Positions 10,851 to 24,100 of a DNA stretch of 64,000 bases are shown in pieces; the stretch's first letter is position 1; each line of letters begins with the position of its first letter. The position numbers were made by a program, and so were the translations under genes. The stretch is from Benincasa hispida (taxonomy: Eukaryota > Streptophyta > Magnoliopsida > Cucurbitales > Cucurbitaceae), in NCBI RefSeq assembly GCF_009727055.1, contig NC_052351.1:52942087-53006086 (forward strand), read 5' to 3'. The notes beneath the pieces were generated by a model, which was given only the letters and a program-made list of their open reading frames with translations, had not been told where the DNA came from and ran no database searches.

Positions 10851-13033
10851 CCGACAGCTACAAGATCTAAAATTAAGCTTTACTAGGAATTGTTTATCAC
10901 CATTCATTACTGAGTATTCAACGTTGTCAATAGGATGAACCTAATTAAAAAAAATGGGAAAAGAAATCAGCACATTACAAACATACCAAATATAGAAATA
11001 AATAAAAGGTTATAGAAATTTATCAAGATTAGAATGGTAGAAATCTATCAAGGTTAGGATGGTAAAAATCTATCACTATCTATCATACTGAAATCATTCT
11101 CCTATCAATTTAGAACACTTACCATGAAACTTCTTGATTGTTCATGTTGGTTGCGTAATATATTCTTTGCCCAAGGAGTCAAAATTTTTGTCATTGACAA
11201 ACTAGCTTTCCTTCGATCATGAAATCATTTTTCCAGTAAACCTCTAATTGCATCGAGTAAACTTGCAACTGGTAAGTTCCTATTCTCTTTCAAAATAGAA
11301 TTTACACACTCTGAAGGGTTTGTTGTCATCATTTCATACCTTCTTCTTCGAGAATATGCACGAGACCACTTATCAAATCCTACATTAATAAGGTAACTAC
11401 AAATATTTGGAGAAATTGACTCCATATATCTAATATCAAACTCGAAGTCATCAACAGTATAAGATTTAGCACAACTAAAGTAAGACTGGTCAATCAAAGG
11501 ATCCTTGAACAACTTCTTCAAACTTCGCAGAACATGTTGAATGCACACACAGTACTCAACATTGTTAAACACACTTAAGACACCCTTTGGAATGCTCAAA
11601 TGTCGATCAAAGACAATGACTAAATGTTCTCTATCCCCTAAACTAGTTTGTATATGTTCGAAAAACTATTTCCATGATACATCATTCTCAAAATCTACAA
11701 TAGCAAACGCAAGGGGAAAAATATTATTGTTACCATCTAGTGTGGAAGCTGATAGTAGAGTACCGCTAAACTTAGACTTCAAAAACGTGCCATCAATGGA
11801 AATGGTAGGTCTATAGTACCTCCACCCCTCAATAGATGCACCAATAGCCATGAAACAGAATTTAAAATGTCCATTTTTATCAATCTTTAAAGCAGTGTAT
11901 GTTCCTGAAAAAATAAATGAAAACAATTATATTAGTCACAATGGTAACAAATCAACCATTATCTATCATTGGTAGATAGACAATAATAGATGGCTATCAC
12001 AGTCAATCAGTGATAGACAATGATGCACAACTATCATTGGTAGACAGTGATAGATGACTATCACAGTCCATCTACAATACATAGTGATATCAAATTTATA
12101 AGAAGAATACTTCATTTGAAATAATACCTAGATTCATTTCTTTCAACCTTTCAAAAAACTGTGGATTCGGCTATATGATTCAGCTACATCACCATTTAAT
12201 GATCTTAATATATGTTTTTTTGCCCTCCAATCTTTTTGATAACTAATATTAACACCAAGCTTAGTACGAGCCTTATGAACAATATCTCTAGGAAAAGAGT
12301 GATCAGTAGAGATAAACCTAAAATCCTCTTTCAAGTAGTCCTCAATTATAGATGAAGAAGCTTGCTTATGATAACTTTGAGTTGTATTCATTGAACAATT
12401 ATGGTTGAAATACTTTCTAAGCATCCACAACTCACTCTTCTTGTATCGAGATACCTAAACATACCATTAACAGCATCTTTGCAAACATTTCAACTCAAGC
12501 AACTTTGAATTTGACTGCGTAGTCCTAAATTGAAAATTCTTATTCACTGCTATTATATAAAAACACTTACACGGTATTTCTTTACTTCCAAATACATCCC
12601 TTTCCTTCAAATCACCATTAAAACCAACATTTCGTATAACTTGATCATTTGAAGAACTAGAAGAAGAACCTAAACATAGCAATCTATCACCACCTCCACC
12701 ACTAATACCACTGTAAGATCCTTCTACAGAATGATGACTAACATGAGCAACTAAAGGATGCCTAGTCCCTGAATCTTTAGCCAAAGGCAAATACCAACTG
12801 ATATCCTTATCTTGCTTTATATGAAATACAGATTGAATATTAGTTTGACCAAAATCCAACAATACTGATAAATCTATTGAAACATCCAACTGATTTTCAT
12901 CCAATATCAAACTAATTAAACCATTGAAGTCTATCATATCATCAACAAAAACTCCAGCAACACTATAATTCTCATAAGAATTGTAATGAGTCCACTGTCC
13001 ACCATAAAAAACGACTACAGGAATATTAACCAT
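10851..13033 (-). pseudogene. MuDR-type (MULE) transposase, intron-containing, broken
   Basis: Minus-strand order: N-terminal region from 13033 (MVNIPVVVFYGGQWTHYNSY), then VSRYKKSELWMLRKYFNHNCS (about 12450-12380) and KDWRAKKHILRSLNGDVAESYSRI. An intron follows (12127-11905; GT/AG visible), then the DDE core: TYTALKIDKNGHFKF, RPTISIDGTFLKSKFSGTLL, PLAFAIVDFENDVSW, LVIVFDRH and VCIQHVLRSLKK. A second intron starts GTAAGT at 11122. Exon 3 from 10940 (VHPIDNVEYSVMNGDKQFLVKLNFRSCSCR) enters the SWIM zinc-finger CxC and then stops being recognisable. Damage: TAA and TAG stops near 12470-12450, a 1-nt frameshift near 12165, TAG at 11666-11668 replacing Trp, and TGA near 11231. The enzyme would excise Mutator-like elements; this copy cannot. 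Terminal repeats and a target duplication were not found. Confidence 0.85.
11940..12110. repeat. Palindromic TATCAnTGATAG repeats inside MULE intron 1
   Basis: The first transposase intron is filled with CTATCATTGGTAGATAG, GATGGCTATCACAGTC and GTGATAGATGAC words, mostly parts of the inverted motif CTATCAnTGATAG. The same words occur upstream of the gene (13083-13930), in the second intron (about 11045-11100) and after exon 3 (10740-10860). Confidence 0.7.
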
Positions 13034-13082
13034 GGTATCAATTTACTGCAATAAAAAGAAAAGAAGATTGTATAAGAAAATG

Positions 13083-14253
13083 TTAATATGTATATAGATC
13101 TATCATTGTTCATCAGTGATAGACAATGATAGAGCGCAATCACAGTATATCAAACACAGTATATCACTAGTGATAGAGCTCAATCACTGTTATAGAAAAT
13201 GATAGAGTTCTATCACTTTCTATCAGTGATAGACAGTGATAGTACTATATCATTGTCTATCATGGATAGAAAGTGATCAAACTCTATCACTTTGTATAAC
13301 TTATAGACAGTGATATATGTGTATCATTATCTATCAACGGTAGAGAAATGTTCACATCCATACATAGTCACAACAAAAACTATCTATCTGCGGGGAAGAA
13401 GCCATAGATGGATGGTGCTACACGATCATTTAGCATGCAAGGATGCGTCGAGTATCCAATATCGCGCGATCGTCTAGCAAGCAAGCACCTACACAATCAT
13501 GCAGCCAACGCCACATGATCGTGTAAAAAACTCTACACGATCGCGTAGCATTAGCTATATGATCGTTAGCAAATGCTACACAATTGTGTAGTAAACTCTA
13601 CATATCGCATAACAAAAGCTATCCGATCGTTTAACTTTGTAAAATTTAAAGAAAGCCTTAATATGTATATACCGCTATCACTGTCTATCAGTGATAGACA
13701 ATGATAAAGTTCAATCACAGTATATCAAGCATGGTATATCACTAGTGATAGAGCTCAATCACTGTTATAGAGAATGATAGAGTTCTATTACTTTCTATCA
13801 CTGATAGACAGTGATAGAACTATATCACTGTCTATCACTGACAGAAAGTGATAAAACTCTATCACTTTGTATAACTTATAGACAATAATATATGTGTATC
13901 ATTATCTATCAGAAACTATCTATCTATCTGAGAATTCTATTAGCACGATCGTTTAGCACACAAAAACTATCTATCTGCGAATTCGATTAGCACGATCATT
14001 TAGCACGCAAGGATGCGTCGAGTATCCAATACTACGCGCTCTTCTAGCAAGCGAGCGCCTACATGATCATACAGCCAATGCCACACGATCGTGTAAAAAA
14101 CTCTACACGATTGTATAAAAAACTCTACACGATCGTGTAGCATTAGCTATACGATTGTTTAACAAATTCTATATGATTGTGTAGTAAACTCTACATGATC
14201 GCATAACAAAAGCTATCCGATCGTTTAACTTTGTAAAATTTAAAGAAAGCCTT
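13083..14253. repeat. Tandem duplication (2 x about 0.58 kb) of palindromic repeat block upstream of the MULE
   Basis: Copy A (13083-13657) and copy B (13659-14253) align through their length: AATATGTATATA start, a CTATCACTGTCTATCAGTGATAGAC-type section, a GGATGCGTCGAGTATCCAATA section, an ACACGATCGTGTAG section and the shared end TTAAAGAAAGCC. Copy B has extra repeat units near 13920-13990 and 14107-14125. The first half is built from CTATCAnTGATAG, the second from (T/A)CACGATCGT(G/T)TAG. Confidence 0.85.
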
Positions 14254-15600
14254 AAAACAAGAATTCTATCCTGAAACATCCATCAACAATTCATCCACAA
14301 AAATTATCACATAAACGTAATGCATATTAAGAAAAAAAAACCCACCAGTATTGTAAACGAATTCGATGAAGAAACTTACACTTACAAACACAAAAAATAG
14401 AAGAAAAAATAGTACCGTGGTCGAGGAAGAATTTCGATGAAGAAGATCGGCGAGGAAGAAGATCACGATGTTCAACGAGGAAGAAAGAAAAATAGCATTC
14501 AGCGAGGAAGAAGATCAATGCGCTCAACGAGGAAGAAAGAAGGATAGAGTTCAGCGAGCGCAGCAAATCAAATTTAAAGAAAAGGAAAATCGGTGAGAAG
14601 GAAAATCATGGTGTCGATAAGGAGAGAAGGAAAATCAATACGGTGTTTGTAATTTGAGAATGGCGAGGAGGAAAATCACGGCATCGACGAGGAAGCAGAG
14701 TTTAGCGAGCGAGCGCGGTAAATGAAAATTCGAAAAAAGGAAAATCGGTGAGGAAGAAGGGTATTTTTGGAAATTTAAAAAAAAAAGAAGGAAAATTAGA
14801 ATTTGTTTTTGCTATAAAATGTAAATATTATTGTGTTTTATCTTATTTATAAGAATTCCCCTTACATTTAGTGACTCAAGATATTTTTTAATTAAAAAGA
14901 AAATTATATCTTAGAAACAAAATATAGTGAGAAATGAAAAGTAGATAAGTAGGTAGTATATGTTAGGAAAACGTACGAGTTATAACCCCCAACATTGAAG
15001 AATTGGGATTCATATTTGTGACGATCGGAAGAAATAGCAAGTGCAACTTTGAGCAAAGAAAAGGATTGGATTTTTAAAGTATAATGAAAGGGGTTTTCAA
15101 CTCTTGTGGACCTTAAAATTGCATGCCAAATATATTAACTCAAAAATTAATTAATTAATTAATTAATAGTATTATATATGAAGTTGAAAGGTCTATAAAT
15201 TAGAAAAATGGATCATTGCAACTTTAATAAAAAAATAAATTGAAAATTCGACGTATGTCCTAAGTTTTACTTTTTTACAAACATGGCAAATGACTTCCGC
15301 ATGAAAATTTGATTACTATCTGATTTTCATGTGATTGTTATGTGATTACTATCAGATTTCTATGTGATTGTCACACCTACAGTTACAAAAAAGTTGGAGT
15401 CAACTTTGGTTTCTTAAAATATATTTGTCATACAATGCAATTTTTCTTAGGAAAATTATATAAATACCAGCAATAGAATGTAGGTTTGGTGCGGAAAAAA
15501 AAGGAAGGGGTGGTATCATTCTTCTTCATTTCGATTTCCATTTCTTTGCAGATAAATGTATAAGCGGAATAATCCTAAAATAAATCAGGATATTATAATT
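14254..15600. other. Unassigned DNA with GAGGAAGAA-rich repeats and a TTAA microsatellite
   Basis: 14420-14770 contains imperfect copies of CGAGGAAGAAGATC and GCGAGCG words; minus-strand ORFs across it are low complexity and not credible proteins. It may be the 5' region of the MULE. 15147-15168 is an (AATT)n run. A TGATTACTATC/GATTGTTATG inverted section lies near 15310-15375. Nothing else is recognised. Confidence 0.45.
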
Positions 15601-17030
15601 TTTTTCCCTATATTTCCAATATTTTTTAAATATTGCCATATACCTAATTAAAATGCCTAAAATTTTTATCCATTGTAATTACCCTATAAATTATATTAGT
15701 TAATCTATTTTATATATTTCCAAATTTTTAATATGATTTTAATGTTATAGAAGTTATATTTAATTTGATATATCAATTATATAATAGATACTTCATATTT
15801 CATATATTAATTGTTTGATATACTTGATTTAGAGAAAATGATATCGTTGATATGCCAAATATGAAGTATATCATTTAGAATGATACTTAAATTATAACAT
15901 TGATATTTCAATTGTATATTACTACTAATTCAGAATGAATTGCAAATAGATCATTAGTGTATAATATTTAATAGTATAGCATAATAAACTCAAAATGCAA
16001 TAATAAGTATTTGGTTTATCAGTAGTTTATCAACAATTATTCTAATTTTGTTTAAATTGTAACATAGATTTATAAAAAATATATTAATAATTATTGAAAA
16101 TTCATTTGTGCTCATTTTTAGTATATCATTAGTATATCACTCATGATCTAAATTCATTTCACGTATTATATTGATGTAGCGGTAGTATATCAATACTCAT
16201 TCAAAATTCAATTTCAGGTATATATATTATTAGTACATAAGTAGTTATAGGTAAGCATTTATTTGAAATCTATTTAAAGTATAAATTAATTTATTAATTT
16301 TGTATCAATGCTAAAAAAAAAACAAAACTAACTTTAAGGATATCATTAGTGTATCGATAGTACATCAATATTTCTTCTAAACAAAATTTTAATATAACAT
16401 TGATGTATTAGTATTATATCAACATAAGTTCAAAATTCATTTCAAGTATAAAATCTTGATATTCTTTTCCAATGTAACATTAGTGTACCAATAATTTATC
16501 AACACTCATTCAAAATTGTTATTAACCTAACAAATTGAACCATTATAAACTGATTATAATGTATAAGAAAAACAATATTATATAACAAATGAAAAAAAGT
16601 AAATGAACAAGCACTTCATGATGATAAATATGGTTTATGAATGAAAAATTTGGTATATCCATTTGTATAACTTAAATACTTTATATTTGGTATATCAGTG
16701 AAAGTTCACGAATAATAGCTAATATAAAAGCACTTGTTTACAGATAAATATGATACATAAATGATACTTTTGATATATTAATTGTATAACTTATATACTT
16801 TATGTTTGGTATATTTGTCAACTGATATATCAAATATAAAGTGTATCAAATGACTGATATACCAAAAATAAAATATATCAGATATACTATTGATACATTA
16901 ATAGGGGTAAAATTGGAATAATAATAAAAAATTGCTTCATTATTTTCTTTATTACATTTGTAAATTTTGAAAAATCATTACTAAATTTTATAAATCTAAG
17001 ATTTTTTTTCTATTTCTAAAATATAGTTTT
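15601..17030. repeat. AT-rich repeat, probable non-autonomous transposon
   Basis: TTTGGTATATCA, TGATATACC and TATATCATT words recur throughout, as at 8.2-9.2 and 10.3-10.5 kb. The left edge (CCCTATATTTCCAATATTTTTTAAATATTGCC) and the right edge (ATTACATTTGTAAATTTTGAAAAATC) resemble the ends of MULE-type MITEs, but exact borders are not clear. No genes. Confidence 0.4.
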
Positions 17031-17206
17031 TTTTTTTTTGTACGGATGAACCATTCACAACGCTTTTATGTTTTTCGACTCGTCCATATAAATGTACAAA
17101 ATTTAGAATCTAAACGTTGCTTTCTAGGTTTGGGTTGGTTGTGTTGGATTTTAGTCATTTTAAAACGCCAAACGGTTAGTGTGTGTGTACAATGCAAAAT
17201 TTTGCA

Positions 17207-17214
17207 TATAAATA
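17207..17214 (+). promoter_or_regulatory. TATA box of the SEC14-like gene
   Basis: TATAAATA followed by GCATTC lies about 265 bases before a probable 5' UTR splice donor (CCAG|GTAGGA at 17474). The sequence changes here from AT-rich repeat to a mixed, UTR-like composition, so transcription probably starts near 17240. Inferred from sequence only. Confidence 0.5.
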
Positions 17215-17239
17215 GCATTCAATTTCACGTCGCTTCAAC

Positions 17240-18127
17240 TTTTTGTTCCATTTTTTCAGGGCGCCAATTTTCCGATCTCTCTCTGAAATAACAAATTTTT
17301 GCTCCGATCAAGCTCGAAAAAAATGGCGAACAATCCTTGAGTTTCTCGCATTGCTTTTAGGTTACGTTGCCTGTTTGCCGGACGTGGAGTTCGTCCACTC
17401 CTCTGCTTTGATTTGATGTTCTTTCGGTCGGTCGATCGAAGGAGGATTATTTCAACATGATTTGAAATGCCAGGTAGGAATTCATTGTTTTCCGATTGTT
17501 ATCTTTATCCTGTTCTTCATTTATATATCCTCTGAATCCTGCGGATCGCATCTTCTGATGGCCTCTCTGTTTTCCCTCTGTTTTTTATTTCTGCGAACGC
17601 CTGAAATTTACAAAACCATAGGAGTTGGATTATGAAGATGAATTGCAATGATCAAGAACTATTTGTTGTTTGGTCACTTTTTTAGTTTAGCAATTTGGTT
17701 GTACATTCTCTGTTTTTTTTTTTTTTTTTTTTTATTTCTGAGAATGCCCGAAATTTAGAAAACTAGGAAAGTTGGATTATGAAGATAAATTGCGATGATT
17801 GTGAAATATTTATTGTTTGGCCACTTCTTCAGCTTTGTGGTTTGGTTGTAAGTTTCTATGTTTCGTTGATTTCTATTTGAATACGTCGTAATAACTGTAC
17901 CAAATTTAGGCAATACAAAGAGAAGATAAACTAATAAGAAGACGAAAAATAGTTGACCTATAATGCATCACTTTGGTTGAGATAGTCCATTTCTTTTGAA
18001 GGTGAATAATGTATGATCATGCGCCTCATTTATTCCCGGCGTCTAAAGATTGTCAGACCAGAGGGTGAAGCATCTAACAATTATATAGTAAAGTAATTAT
18101 TTCTGTTCAACTCTCGAATTCTGAAAG
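17240..18127 (+). other. Probable 5' UTR with an intron, SEC14-like gene
   Basis: From the likely start near 17240 to CCAG|GTAGGA at 17473/17474 is a plausible first non-coding exon. The following intron would end either at TGTCAG near 18056 or directly before the start codon. It contains two diverged copies of an AGAAyGCCyGAAATTTA…AGTTGGATTATGAAGAT segment (about 17594 and 17740). UTR borders are a guess without transcripts. Confidence 0.4.
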
Positions 18128-21100
18128 ATGTCTGCTAGAAAGTCGAGAGGTAATGCGACAGAGAAGGTTTTGTCCCATGAAGAACAACAGGTCAAGGTGA
18201 GGTTGCAAGTTTAATTTGTTAAAAATTTTTAATAGAACAAGAAATTTTTATTTGATCCTCTCTCTTATTTTCCCAATTTGGTATGGGGTGTAATATGCCA
18301 TAAGCCTAAAAGTGATTCAACTGGAAATGGACTATCCTCTTTATAATCATTTGGTTTTTCTAAATTACTCTTGTTTTCTCATAATTACAATTTTATTTCA
18401 TTAATCTTCATCCTTACCATTTGAATTCTTAGTTAAATTCCAAAAACAAAATAAATTTTTAAAAACTACTTTTCTTTTCTTTTTAATTTTCAAAACTTGA
18501 CATGGATGTTGCAAACATTAATCAAAAGTAGATAACAAAACAAAGAAACTCGTTTGTGGAAATAGTATTAATAAGCTTAATTTTTACCAACTATATGGTT
18601 ATTAGGGTCTTAGTTTTCTAATAATGTTTCTTGGAGTTTAATTATGGTGTTCTCTTTTCCAGATAAATGAAGTAAAAAAGTTAATGGGTCCAATTGCTGA
18701 TAAGCTTCCTGTTTTGTGCTCGGAGGCATCTATTCTGAGGTACCTCAAAGCAAGAAACTGGAATACAAAGAAGGCCAATAAAATGTTGAAGGAAACTTTG
18801 AAATGGAGGCTAGATTACAAGCCAGAGAAGATAATTTGGGTATGGATTTCTGCAGAGTTCACTATCTAATTGACACGGTTTTAAAATTTGATCCCTCTGA
18901 AAAGTGGAAAATGGAAAACTAATTCCGTCAGGTAAAGAAATAAGTTAATTTCCTCATTGAGTTCGAACTGTTGAAGACATAGTTCCATCAACTGGACTAC
19001 TGGAGGATGCTGACAAGCGTAGAGAATATTTTCTTGATTTAAAAAAAGAAAACAATCTTTGCTTCATTTTGATTTGATTCTATTCAGCATTTAATTTTCA
19101 TTTTATTGCGAATCTAATTTTCTGATTGAAAGGCATGAGGAATTGTGTAATTGTAATTCTACACCAGAAGAAGAGAGTAGTCACAATCCTTAGCCTCCTC
19201 CATCATTTTAAACTTCATAATAAACGTAGACATTCAGTGCTTAAAATAATTGCTTAGCTTGCTTGAGATGAAAATGTCGATCGTTGCACTGGATCCTATT
19301 GTATGCGTTATTGACTAAACGGCGTCTTCTTTTGTGTTTCAAGGAAGATATTGCTCAGGAGGCCAAGACGGGAAAAATATATAGAGCTAATTACACTGAC
19401 AAACAAGGAAGAACCGTTCTTGTAATGAGACCGAGTAGTCAGGTATTTCAATTGCATGACAAACAGATCTTACGTTCGAGTGGTTCCTACATGCCTCCTA
19501 ATGTTTATATTTTATCAAACATATATTTAATAAATGACGGAATCTTACTAATATGTTAGGTAAAATTATAAAGATCCACTAATCATCTTTTTACCATTTT
19601 AGCATATATATATATATACATATATATGTAATTTAAAAAGTTTCAAATAGGTAACGAAACTTATATAGTCATATCAATTTAATCTTATACTTTAATAGGT
19701 TATTGAACTTTCATGTCTAATAGATATCTATATCACGAGCTTCATTAGTTTTGCTCATTTCACCCAAATTTTCTAGGCAGGCTTATAATTAACTCTTCAC
19801 ATGTAATCTTAAATAATATAGTATATTAAATGATTGGAATGAACAACGGGTTCTATTAGATATAAAAGCAAAATGCAAGAGCCATATAATAAGTTTTTCC
19901 AAGTGCAACAATAACTTATAGGCATACCTTCTAGATTTTAATTGAATGTTGATTATGAAATAAATTGAACTTGTAATTTGATCCACCTATTTTATATAAT
20001 AAGAAATACAGAGTGAGAAAGAATGAGTGAGAACTCTTCCTTTTATTCTTTCAAGGGTAATACTTGGAATGCATCAATCTCTATGTGTTAAAATGGTGTT
20101 TTAGCCTTAAGGGCGTTTTAGTCTTTTTCTCAATATCTATTGTCTAGGGTTTCTCTCTGTTTGGTTATTTATACCTGTCCTGTATTGGGTACTATATATC
20201 AGAAAAATTAAAAGAATAAAAATTCTCCTATCGTGGTTTTTCTCCCTGATCTAGGGTTTCCACGTAAATCTGTGTTTCTTTTCTTCTCTTCTTTTCCAAT
20301 ATGGTATCAGAGCATGGCGAAGAAGCCCTGGCCGTCATTGATGAGAACAAACCAGAGACTCCAACAGAAACCTCCATTGGAACAAAGGGATCCATGAACC
20401 CTAAAGTTGCTGCAGCTATAAGAGAAGCCGTTGAGCATTATTTTCACGCCACTATGCCTCAACTCCTAAAATCTATGTCTGATCCAACCTCCAGCCAGAC
20501 CCGACCTAATCCTCCAATTTATAACCAGTGGACTACCGTTGCAGACCCGACCACCGGAACTCTCAGACCAGATCGGCACATAGATCCGAGCTCATCTGGA
20601 TTTTCTGCCTCAGATCCGAGTGACATCTGGAATTCGACAACCTTATGGATTTTCTGCTTCAAACCCATCTACCTCAGACCCGATCGACACCTATCTGCCT
20701 CAGACCCGATCCAACCTCCAACAAAACTTCTCAGACCCGATCGGCACCCACCAGATCTTGCCTCAGAACCCCCCGATGCGCGGAAACCCTTCACTCTCGG
20801 GATATTTTGCTCAGGCCGACACCACCGCCCGTGACTGGCGGTATACAGGTGATCTCCAGCCTCCGTTTTCAGGTCAGTAGCCAGCCCTAGTGTATGTTCC
20901 AGATCGCCCGTGGATGACCCAAGTTACTCAACTGGTCCAACCGAACCGGGTCTAGTCGAATTCGGTCCAGCCGAACCAGTATGGTTAGTCAGTTCCCAGG
21001 CCTTCTTTTGGTCCGTCCTCGAGCCAAAATGAAGCTACTTTTCCAGGGATTTATGGGCAAAACCAACCTATGGCATATTCTAGTGGAACCGTTGGTTTTG

Positions 21101-24100
21101 AACAGCAGTTGGCCAACTTACAGCAGCAAATATCGGCCTTTAGATCCACGACAAATCCTACAACTGGTTTTCATCCACATTAAGACTTCTCTTTATGCTC
21201 AGAAACACCGGTAAATGCTTACTCTAACTTACCTGTTGCAAATATTATGTCTAGTTCTGTGGGGAACTCTGCAGGAATGTCTATTGGTGAGAAACTTAAC
21301 GGTGAGAATTACTTTTCTTGGTCCTAATCGGTAAGAATGGTCCTTGAGGGACGTCACAAGTTTGGGTATCTAACTGGAGAAATACCAAAACCAAACCCCG
21401 GTGATTCCCAGGAACGTATATGGAAAGGAAAGGACTCTCTCCTTCGCTCAATTCTGATAAATAGCATGGAATCCCAGATCAGAAAGCCACTTCTGTACTC
21501 AGCCTCCGCTCGGGATATTTAGGAAGCTATCCAGAAGCTCTATTCACAAAGGCAAAATGCCTCACGTCTTTATACCTTGAGGAAACATATTCATGAGTGC
21601 AAACAAGGGACTCTTGACGTTACGTCTTATTTCAATAGATTGTCTCTGTTATGGCAAGAAATGGACTTGTGCCATGAGGTCGTGTGGAATTGTCCTGTTG
21701 ACGGAGTTCAGTACTCAAAGATTAAGGAGGCGGACCGGGTGTATGATTTTCTAGCTGGCTTAAACCCTAAATTTGATGGTGTCCGAAGTCGGATTTTGGG
21801 ACAGAGACCAATACCGTCTCTAATGGAAGTATGCTCAGAGGTCAGATTAGAAGAGGACAAAACTAGAGCTATGAATGGCTCTAGCAACAACCACTTAGAT
21901 TCTGCTGCGTTTGGAGCCAAATCTTTGGGACCAGAGAGCGACAAACAGAACGGAAAATCCTCACCCATCTGTGAGCATTGTAAGAAACCATGGCACATCA
22001 AAGATCAATGCTGGAAGTTACACGGTCGCCCACCAAATGGCAAGCGACGGTCTGCGAATGAAAAATCAAAAACCGGTCGAGCCCTTGTCAATGAAACAGG
22101 GGATGGTACATCATCAGCCACCAACCAGGTAGAGTCCAGCATGGTTGGAACCAGCAATGTTGCTCAATCAGGGTACTCTCTCTCAGTCCCTTTAGCTTCT
22201 TGATCGAAGAGGATGAATCGTGGATCCTTGACTCAGGAGCAACGGACCACCTAACTGGATCATCTGATCAATTCCTCTCGTTTTATCCAAGTGCGGGAAA
22301 CGAGAGAATACGAATTGCAGATGGGTCCTTTGCTTCCATTACTGGGAAAGGTCACTTATCTCCTATTCAAGGGTTGATTTTACAGAATGTCCTACATGTG
22401 CCAAAGATATCTTATAATCTGCTATCTGTCAGTAAAATAATCAGAGACCTGAATTGTAATGCCGTTTTCTCACCGGATAATGTTTTGTTTCAGGACCTGA
22501 GCTCGGGGAAGACGATTGGCACTGCCCGGCACAGTAGGGGGCTCTACTTCCTCTCGGAGAATGCTTCATCTAGGAGTTTATCTAGCACTTATTTACTCTT
22601 TTCCCTTACTATTTCTGAAACTGATTTCCTGTTATGGCATTTTCATCTTGGACATCCGAATTTTCATTATATGAAGTACTTATTTCCCCATCTATTTCGT
22701 AATGTTAATATTTCATCTTTATCTTGCGATGTTTGTATTCGTGCAAAACAACCTCGGGTGTCTTTTACTTCCCAGCCTTATAAACCGTCCCAACCTTTCC
22801 ACCTGATACATAATGATGTGTGGGGCCCATCAAATATCACAACCGTGTCGGATAAACGGTGGTTTGTCATCTTCATAGATGATCACACTCATCTTACGTG
22901 GGTGTTCCTTCTTACGGATAAATCTGAAGTGACTACAGTCTTTCAGCAATTCTACACCACGGTCGAAACCTAGTTCAATACCATAATTGCTATCCTTCGG
23001 AGTGACAATGGCCGTGAGTTTGTTAATCAGTCCCTCCGTGAGTTTTTAAATTCTAAAGGTATCATCCACCAAAACTCCTGTGCCTATATCCTGCAACAAA
23101 ATGGGGTGGCCGAACAGAAAAACCGCCACCTTATTGAGGTTGCTCGGGCTCTCATGATTCCTGCATCCATACCCTCGTACCTATGGGGTGATGTTGTACT
23201 CACTGCAACCCATCTCATTAATCGAATGCCTTCCCGTGTCCTCAAGTTCCAGACTCCCTTAGCCCATTTCAAAGAATCCTTCTCTTCTGCCCGACTTTTC
23301 CCAGATGTTCCTCTTCAGGTGTTTGGATGTACGGTGTTTGTTCATAATCATGGTTCCCACAGTAAATTCGCTCCCAGGCTAAAAAATGTGTCTTTGTTGG
23401 TATCCGCTCCATCAACGGGGCTACAAATGTTATCAGCCATCTTTTCGAAAGTACTTTGTCACCATGGATGCTACCTTTCAAAAGACAAACCTTTTTTTCC
23501 TGTTAGTCCTCTTTAGGGGGAGACTTCGAGTGAAGAGACTAACACGTCATCCACCTATTCCATTCCTGTAGACTTGTTTCTTGAACCAATTCCTAACACT
23601 AATCTCCTAGCCCTCCTGACACATATCCTGGCCCCTCCATGCCGGACAATCCTGTCCTTCCTACAAAACAAGTTCCTTGGATAACCTACTATTGGAAGAA
23701 TCTATGAAAGGAAATAGTTTCCCCTGCTGCTCCACTGGAAAGTGTTCAAGAGTTAGAACCAGAGACAACTCAAGGTAACCATATTCCTTGATAATAATAA
23801 CTCTGTTGAAAGTAGTACAGTGAACAACTGACGATGCAGCGACTTTTGACAAAATTAGGGAGGATGAGAACAATGAATTTCCTCCAGATGATGTTCAGGA
23901 GACTAAAAATGTGCAGTAGATGAATACAGAGGAAAAAGGTAACAAGACCAGTGAAATTGATGCCACCCTAGACTTACCAATTTCCTGAGAAAGGAACAAG
24001 GTCCTACACCAAGTACTCTATGAACACTTCATTATTACATAGCATCTGCAAGAGTTCAAGGTTTACAGCTTACCTCGCGTACTCCTGGAAATGTATAAGG

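Noticed and set aside
13083..14253. CRISPR array or satellite
   Set aside because: Repeat units are short, degenerate and unevenly spaced; plant genome; it is a duplicated block upstream of a MULE.
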